DNA of 64,000 nucleotides from the NCBI GenBank assembly GCA_054601695.1, contig BAAHQB010000078.1, positions 248,001 through 312,000 on the forward strand, in the 5' to 3' direction. The first letter of the stretch is position 1. Each line of letters opens with the position of its first letter. Of this stretch, positions 35,829 through 64,000 are shown piece by piece. This DNA comes from Amorphochlora amoebiformis. Lineage: Eukaryota > Cercozoa > Chlorarachniophyceae. Made by a program: the position numbers and the translations under genes. The notes beneath the pieces were generated by a model, which worked only from the letters and a program-made list of their open reading frames with translations, was not told the origin of the DNA and searched no databases.

Positions 35829-36116
35829 ATATACACATACATGCATAATTCTACAAACACACCGAAAAATCCCTGATAGTGTTAAGACATTTTTCTTAAA
35901 CAATTTATAAGTATTTTCGTCATTGGATTTAGGTGTATTTTGAAACAGTTGAAGTATATTTATTTGTGAATGTTGTTAAGTCATTTGTACTGACATTTTG
36001 ATGAATAAGTGTAAGTCTGATGCCGCGACCTGAGAGAAGAATTTGGATTGAGATTAGACTCCTTGAAATAAGATTATATACATATATATATATATATAAA
36101 CATATATATATATATA

Positions 36117-36179
<63 letters not shown>
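35442..36179. other. VPS9 5' region and echoes
   Basis: Contains three echoes of the VPS9 exon 35441-35392 (around 35494-35530, 35611-35660 and 35697-35740). Each has CATAATAG as acceptor and 4 to about 20 bp of exon (GGCACTTCCAGTACTA) running into TA. Unique sequence at 35840-36070 probably holds the 5' end of the VPS9 gene. Confidence 0.6.
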
Positions 36180-36180
<1 letters not shown>

Positions 36181-36246
36181 TAGGCCTCCTCACATTTCTT
36201 CTGAAGTTGAAATATCACACATATATATATATTTATATATACATGT

Positions 36247-36343
<97 letters not shown>

Positions 36344-36426
36344 CTGCATTCTCGCCGCCAGTTCTGCGGTGCTGATCGTTTCGATAATTTGGGGAAAATA
36401 CCCAAATCCATACCTGTAATATCATA

Positions 36427-36469
<43 letters not shown>

Positions 36470-36553
36470 GTCATTATATTCAATACGTGTGATATTAACA
36501 TTGACATGCACCTTTAAGCAACACACACACTCCATCTACTATACCCCTGCGCT

Positions 36554-36613
<60 letters not shown>

Positions 36614-36666
36614 AGGAGCAATTTTAGGGATAGAAACATGCTTTAGAACATGCATATCAGGACTAT

Positions 36667-36742
<76 letters not shown>

Positions 36743-36800
36743 TAAATATATGTAGCTATACATGTAGCTATTTATATATGTATATGTATATGTATATGTG

Positions 36801-36855
<55 letters not shown>

Positions 36856-36984
36856 CCTGTAGCCAGTTAAATACCCATCGGCCTCATCGTCTCCCTATAA
36901 ATTTCATGTTGAAATAATAATATTAACACATGTAATAGTATATATATATATATATATATGTATATATCTGTATTAAAATCTATA

Positions 36985-37031
<47 letters not shown>

Positions 37032-37043
37032 ATATATATACAT

Positions 37044-37075
<32 letters not shown>

Positions 37076-37246
37076 GTCTTAGAGTTTAGAGTTAGAGTTA
37101 GGGTTAGGGTTAGGGTCTGAATACGATCCAACGTTCGAAAAAAAGTGTTAAAAGTTGCAATTCAGTTGGCTTAGGTTAAGACTAAATCGCCCTTATACTC
37201 CACGGCAATGTGGAAGAGAACATGTAAGATTGTATCTATATGTAAG

Positions 37247-37293
<47 letters not shown>

Positions 37294-38353
37294 TCATATA
37301 ATATCCATACATTCATAATATATACACCTACCAATCTGTCATTCGATAGTAGACTAGGGTCCGCAATGGCCAGCCGTAACGGTGGTGGAGGAGGCCTGAT
37401 GACGGTTAATAACAGGTTACATTAGGATTAGACCAAATCCACCCTAACCCTAACCCTAACCCTAACCCTAACCCTAACCCTAACCCTAACTGCAACCCTA
37501 ATCCTAACCGTACACCTGTATCGAGGGGGTCTCGGTGACGCAAAACGGGGTCTATTTCGATTCGAAGAACCTTCCGAGAACGAGTTCCTTGGGTTAGGGT
37601 TAGGGTTAGGGTTAGGGTTAGGGTTAGAGTAAGGGTGGGGTTGGCGTCGGGGCTTCGAATTGCGCTAGGGTTAGGGTTGGCTCGGAGCTAGGGTTAGGGT
37701 TGGCTCGGAGCTAGGGTTAGAGTTAGGAAACCATACCGCCGTCTAGGAGTATGAGTGAGAAGGGAATCCAACGGCAGCACTATCGGCATCGACCTTCGAA
37801 ATCCAGACTTTATGACCGGATTTTTTTTCGGTTCCGGCGCGGACACGTGTCTCTTGATCTCCAAAGATATTTTACGTTCCGAGGGAGAGGCCACGCATCC
37901 CTTTTCTTCCACGGTCTCCGACGAAACTTGTCCGTTTCTTTTCTCCGGAGGTTTTGGCGACACGTGTTCTTCCGGTGAATCCAAGGACACGTGCCCACTG
38001 GTTTCCGAGGGCTTGGCCCCGGGTTCCGGTGGTCTGATCTTGGCTTCCGTGGGGTTTTCATCGGGATCCAGAGAGCGAGGGGAGAGGGAAACAGAGAGGG
38101 AGGGGACGGGGGGGGGGGAGAGTTTTTGTGCGAATGGGGTACCAGAGGGGGCGGGGGGGGGGGGGGGGGAGGTGAAGGGTTCTGGGTGGGGTAGGTTAGG
38201 CCTAGAGTTTAGTTTAGGGTTAAGGTTAGGGTTAGTGTTCGGACTTGAAGAGCGATCGGAAGAGCTTGGAAAATTGTCCGATTTTGGTTGTTTCGTCTGT
38301 GTATATGTACATATGTATGTATAGATATGTGTATATTACATTTTTGATATGTA

Positions 38354-38390
<37 letters not shown>

Positions 38391-38548
38391 TTGATATTTA
38401 TAATTTACCTTTGACAAGTCTCCAGGTGTGTAATTCAACGTCGCCCTCACTGGATACGTATGTACATAAATATATATTATGTTACAAACATGTAAAATAT
38501 GTATATAGTACATTCATATGTATACGTATATATATAATCCAATTAGTG

Positions 38549-38609
<61 letters not shown>

Positions 38610-38614
38610 ATATT

Positions 38615-38645
<31 letters not shown>

Positions 38646-38673
38646 CATATTCATATGTAAATACAATACGTAT

Positions 38674-38719
<46 letters not shown>

Positions 38720-38721
38720 AC

Positions 38722-38761
<40 letters not shown>

Positions 38762-38861
38762 GTATTTATATATGTATATGTAGATACACATTACCTACAT
38801 ATATGTACATATGTGTGTGTGTGTGTGTATGTGTATTTATATCTATACATATATCTATATC

Positions 38862-38907
<46 letters not shown>

Positions 38908-39025
38908 TTATAAATAATATATGTATATATACATGTATATATTATATACGGATATATATTATTGAATACCCCCAAATCTGAGCCGACATCCTCTCCGGAC
39001 TCGAGGCGATATCCTAATATATATG

Positions 39026-39057
<32 letters not shown>

Positions 39058-39082
39058 CATACATACATACATATATATATAC

Positions 39083-39114
<32 letters not shown>

Positions 39115-39250
39115 GTATATATATGTATGTATATATATATATTTATATATAATATATTATATATTATATATATATATATAGATATAATTGGATATATATA
39201 TATAATAAGTCTGTACACATATTCGGTACCAAAATAAGCGCATATATAAC

Positions 39251-39318
<68 letters not shown>

Positions 39319-39479
39319 CATATACTCAACCTTTGATTCCCGGGGGTTCCGGAGATCCCACGAGATTCCGGGAGATTTCTGGGTGATTTCCGAGTCTTTC
39401 GTTGCTTCCTTGGCGAGCCATGTGGCTGTACACATTAGGTATTTGTGCGTATTTGCAAATGTGTAAATCTAAGGTACAT

Positions 39480-39517
<38 letters not shown>

Positions 39518-39663
39518 GTAGTATATATATATATTTAAATACATATAAGTTATATGGATCAATCGATATATGCATAAAATACATACTTACGTACATATAT
39601 GTATATATATATGTATATATATATGTATGTATTTATATGTATACTACATCCACACACATACAT

Positions 39664-39718
<55 letters not shown>

Positions 39719-39737
39719 TATGTATATGTATACATAC

Positions 39738-39801
<64 letters not shown>

Positions 39802-40003
39802 TAATACAATGGTATACGTAAATATGTACACACACGAACACATACACATGATAGCATGTATTTTGCATATATACACATAAACATATGCATGTATAAATAA
39901 ATATATATATATATACATACACATATATATTTACACATACACACACACATACATATATATATATATATGTACACTGTATATATATATATATATATATACA
40001 TTC

Positions 40004-40050
<47 letters not shown>

Positions 40051-40356
40051 CATATATTTACACATATCACACATACCCAAGGCGATGTTGATAAAAGTAT
40101 GTCTTACTCGGAAACGAGAGGACTAATGGTGGTTAGGGAGGATGGTTAGGGTTAGGGTTAGGGTTAGGGTTAGGGTTAGGGTTAGGGTTAGGGTTAGGTT
40201 AGGGTTAGAGTTTGATGTTAGGGTTAGGAATACTAAAAGTACAACGGGAACATAGGTACAAACACACACACATATCTACAGAAGAGAGAGAGAGGGAGAG
40301 AGTGAGGAAGAGAGAGGGAGAGAGTGAGGGAGAGAGAGCGAGGGAGAGAGAGAGAG

Positions 40357-40429
<73 letters not shown>

Positions 40430-40586
40430 TTAGGTAGGGAGAAAAAGAGAGAGTGAGAGAGGGTGAGAAAGATTGATAGATAGAGAGGAAGAGAAAGGCA
40501 GGGAGAGAGGGAGTTATAGATAAATAGAGAGAGAGAGAGAGAGGAAGAGATGGAGGGAGACTGAGAAAAAGAGAGGGAGAGAGAGA

Positions 40587-40624
<38 letters not shown>

Positions 40625-40915
40625 AGAGAAGAGAGAGAGAGAGAAGAGAGAGAGAAGAGAGAGAGAGAGAAGAGAGAGAGAGGAGAGAGAGAGAGGAGAG
40701 AGAGAGAGGAGAGAGAGAGAGAAGAGAGAGGGAGAGGAACGAGAGGAAGGGAGAGGGAGAGAGGGGGATGTGAAAGACCGTTTGGGAGGTGTTTTCTAGT
40801 AGACTGAAATCGAGCGATGGGGGGGTTCCAAAGGCTTCTGGTAGGGCCTAGAAGAGTTGTATATATATATATACATATAATATTTTTTTTGTATACATAT
40901 GCATATATGTATATA

Positions 40916-40956
<41 letters not shown>

Positions 40957-40997
40957 TTACCTATGCATATGTACATATATTTATACATAACCATATA

Positions 40998-41060
<63 letters not shown>

Positions 41061-41152
41061 CTTTCTAGATATATAGGGTTGTATTAGGGCTGAGATTAGT
41101 GTCGAGTTAGGGATGATTAGGATATATATATATATACATGTATATACATACA

Positions 41153-41208
<56 letters not shown>

Positions 41209-41251
41209 GGGTTAGTAGGCGGGAGGGATGAGAAGGGAAAGAGAAAAAATA

Positions 41252-41291
<40 letters not shown>

Positions 41292-41753
41292 CATATATAT
41301 ATTTATATATACATTATGTACTTGTGTTTGTATGTATACAGAAGAGAGTAGGAGATTCATAAATGGATAAGCGAGAGATGATATATATATATGTATATAT
41401 ACAGAAAGAGAGTAGGAGATTCATAAATGGATAAGCGAGAGATGAGAGAGAGAGAGATAGAGACAGATAGAGACAGAATAAGAGATTTCGAGAGATTTCG
41501 GGAGAGTGTGAGAGATTTCGAGAGAGAGTGTGAGAGATTTCGAGAGAGTGTGAGAGATTTCGAGAGAGTGCGAGAGATTTCGAGAGAGTCTGAGAAATTT
41601 CGAGAGAGTGTGAGAGATTTCGAGAGAGTGTGAGAGATTTCGAGAGAGTGTGAGAGTGAGTGAGAGAGTGAGAGAGCAGAGAGGAGCTAGACAATTAGAA
41701 CCTGGACTTTTGAAAGAATATGCAAAGGCGCCAGGCACACAGACAAAGCGCAT
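36180..41753 (-). CDS. Unidentified 262-residue protein in eleven exons
   Basis: Exons: 41753-41702, 40122-40108 (15 nt), 39425-39331, 39013-38970, 38449-38409, 38296-38245, 38033-37737, 37395-37332, 36894-36857, 36413-36344 and 36200-36180 (stop). All ten junctions match in phase, which is unlikely by chance. The start [17 protein letters not shown] follows an in-frame stop. The middle exon is Pro/Glu/Lys-rich with repeated HVS/PE motifs. The C-terminal part ([56 protein letters not shown]) looks folded and conserved, but I do not recognise it. Introns contain TA, (CT)n on the coding strand and telomere repeat; the intron 37396-37736 has telomere blocks in both orientations. The donor at 38244 (GTCCGA) is weak. 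If it is skipped, a stop in a CACTAACCC context ends the protein at 38232. Function unknown. Confidence 0.6.
37437..37730. repeat. Telomere-type blocks in opposite orientation within one intron
   Basis: (CCCTAA)n at 37437-37502 and (TTAGGG)n at 37590-37730 on the plus strand, separated by about 85 bp of other sequence, lie in one intron of the 262-residue gene. Confidence 0.85.
40143..40215 (+). repeat. Interstitial (TTAGGG)n
   Basis: About ten near-perfect units, on the plus strand, directly upstream (minus sense) of the microexon 40122-40108. They supply CCCTAACCATCC and a pyrimidine-rich stretch before its acceptor CCACCATTAG. Confidence 0.9.
40266..41690 (+). repeat. (GA)n-rich intronic blocks
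   Basis: Purine-rich on the plus strand (CT-rich in the transcript of the 262-residue gene): 40280-40360, 40437-40770 and 41435-41690. The last is a tandem array of 18-21 bp units (GAGAGATTTCGAGAGAGTGT). A 44-bp direct duplication (GGAGATTCATAAATGGATAA) lies at 41345-41390 and 41411-41452. Confidence 0.85.
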
Positions 41754-42164
41754 ACCCAATCGTCAAGCTTAGGGTTAGGGTTAGGGTTAGGGTTGGGGTT
41801 AGGGTTAGGGTTACGCGAGAAAGGGCCAGAGAGTGAGAGGGAGACGAGAGAGAGAGAAAAGAGAGAGAAAGAGAGAGGTTTAGGGTTAGGGTTAGGATTA
41901 GGGCAGGGTTAGAATTAGACGACTGAGAGAGCTAGAGAGAGAGGGATAAAGGCGACGGATTGTTGGCATTCTGTTACGGTTAGGGTTAGGGTTAGTGAGG
42001 AGAAAGAGATGTAAGAGGTAGAGCGAGAAAGAGAAAGGGTTAGGGTTATGGTTAGGGTTAGGCTTAGGGTTAGGGTGTAGGGTTACGATCAGGGTTAAGA
42101 TAAGAGGAGACAAGAGAGAGGGAGAGAGAAAGAGGGGGAGAAAGAGAGAGAGGGGAGAGAGAGG

Positions 42165-42196
<32 letters not shown>

Positions 42197-42644
42197 GGAG
42201 AGAGAGAGAAGGAGAGAGAGAGAAGGAGAGAGAGAGAAGGAGAGAGAGAGAAGGAGAGAGAGAGAGAAGGAGAGAGAGAGAAGGAGAGAGAGAGAAGGGG
42301 AGAGAGAGAAGGAGAGAGAGAGAGTGAGAGAGAGAGGAAGGGAGAGAGAGGCGAGAGACACAGTTAGACAGAGAGACAAAGAGGTTTAGAATACTGGAAG
42401 AGAATATGGTTAGGGTTAGGGTTAGCGGAGAGAGAGAGAGGGCTAGAAAAAAAAAAAGAATAAGGGGGGGGGGGGGGGGGGGGTTCGTTACTTGAGACTG
42501 ATGTGCGGCCCTGAGGGTTACTTCTTCCCCACCATTTCCCGCGGGTACCACTCTGACACTTTGATTTTTTTTTTTTTAATTTTTCGGTATGTGTTCGGTC
42601 GGTTCTTTCTTGTGGTTGGAGTGTGTATATATATATATATATAT

Positions 42645-42717
<73 letters not shown>

Positions 42718-43181
42718 AATATACATATATATATAAATATACATATATATATATATATGTATGTAATCACATATATATATATATATAATATACATGTACA
42801 TATATGTATGTATATATGTATATATATGTATATATATATATGTATGTATATATATATATATATGTATGTGCGTGTGTAACGTTAGGGTATTGCAGTCGGG
42901 CTTCTCCAGACGGGCTCCGGTGAGGACAAGTTCCTATGTGTGTATATATATACATATATATATATACATACATATATATATATATAATATATATATATAC
43001 ATACATATATATATATATATACATATATATATGTTGTTTTAAGTAACAATATAGGTAGCATAGATAGATGCGGATCGAAAAGTAGATATCGACAGCGTGT
43101 TGAACTTAGTCGTACGTATACTACACATAGCTGGAGATCGCTGGAGATCACTGAAGATCCCAGAGATTGCTCGGAGATTAC
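41754..43181. other. Repeat-rich region without a resolved gene
   Basis: (TTAGGG)n at 41771-41812 and 41880-42095, (GA)n at 42100-42360, a G18-20 run at about 42465-42483, and TA. Coding-like islands lie at 42490-42570 and 42880-42930. The latter has an excellent plus-strand acceptor (TTAGGGTATTGCAG) and donor (CCG|GTGAGG) around a 24-nt candidate exon. I could not place either in a gene. Confidence 0.35.
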
Positions 43182-63941
<20,760 letters not shown>

Positions 63942-64000
63942 CTATGAAATGTAACAATGAAGATATGTATTTACGTGTACATGAAATAATCTTATTCACA

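Noticed and set aside
38232-39421. Separate 78-residue gene ending in a CACTAACCC stop
   Set aside because: It needs an unusual GAG acceptor at 38446. Using the CAG acceptor 4 nt earlier and a donor at 38244 links all islands into one longer protein in phase. Kept as an alternative end only.
40085-40149. Plus-strand terminal exon ending MVVREDG-stop in TTAGGG repeat
   Set aside because: Its acceptor is weak and no upstream exon was found. A 15-nt minus-strand exon in the same place has a strong acceptor and donor and joins two exons in phase.

Overview
The window is nuclear DNA of a small-celled eukaryote with a very unusual gene anatomy. Most of it is (TA)n, with blocks of (TTAGGG)n, (CT)n, (CATA)n and local minisatellites, and long open frames of Tyr/Ile, Cys/Met or Asn/Pro in these repeats are artefacts. 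Between the repeats lie short 'islands' of 15-400 bp. Many begin after a 3' splice site, end at a 5' splice site, and join to each other in matching codon phase into recognisable proteins. These are exons, and the repeats are mostly intron. The (TTAGGG)n motif, short GT-AG introns, one GC-AG intron, a mitochondrial-type ISCA protein and an ER membrane complex subunit all say eukaryote. I cannot name the lineage.

Layout. Gene A (+, 3' part, ends 2154) converges on EMC7 (-, 2515-6294). Then come an unidentified gene (-, 6407-7489) and a mitochondrial ISCA/ISA1-type Fe-S scaffold (-, 7884 to about 11709). An FHA-WW protein (+, 13382-23389) follows. A divergent pair shares a 129-bp promoter: a Dabb-like protein (-, 24634-25427) and a CDCA7-type zf-4CXXC_R1 protein (+, 25557-26908). 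Next are a VPS9-domain Rab5-type GEF (-, 28286-35441), an unknown 262-residue protein (-, 36180-41753), a poorly resolved pair of exons (-, 43182-43765) and a coiled-coil/DEP/PH protein (-, 47622 to 63941, running off the right edge). All models were built by hand from splice sites, phase and domain logic. No transcript or database was consulted.

The most interesting thing is how the introns grow. At least twelve exons have truncated copies of themselves ('echoes') in a neighbouring intron, and the copies obey a polarity rule. Copies upstream of an exon always carry the 3' splice site plus the first part of the exon. Copies downstream always carry the last part of the exon plus the 5' splice site. 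This is what tandem duplication with one breakpoint in the exon and the other in the TA-rich intron would give. Some echoes have been amplified into arrays of ready-made splice sites (51373-52110, 48881-49213, 30106-30287). Separately, several introns are filled with telomere-type repeats, usually with the C-rich strand in the transcript. That strand repeats CTAAC, a canonical branch-point sequence, and CT-rich blocks in assigned introns also lie with pyrimidines on the coding strand.

The genes do not form one pathway. Membrane and vesicle functions (EMC7, VPS9, DEP/PH), Fe-S assembly, and chromatin/phospho-signalling readers (CDCA7-type finger, FHA-WW) are interleaved, as in ordinary eukaryotic gene order.
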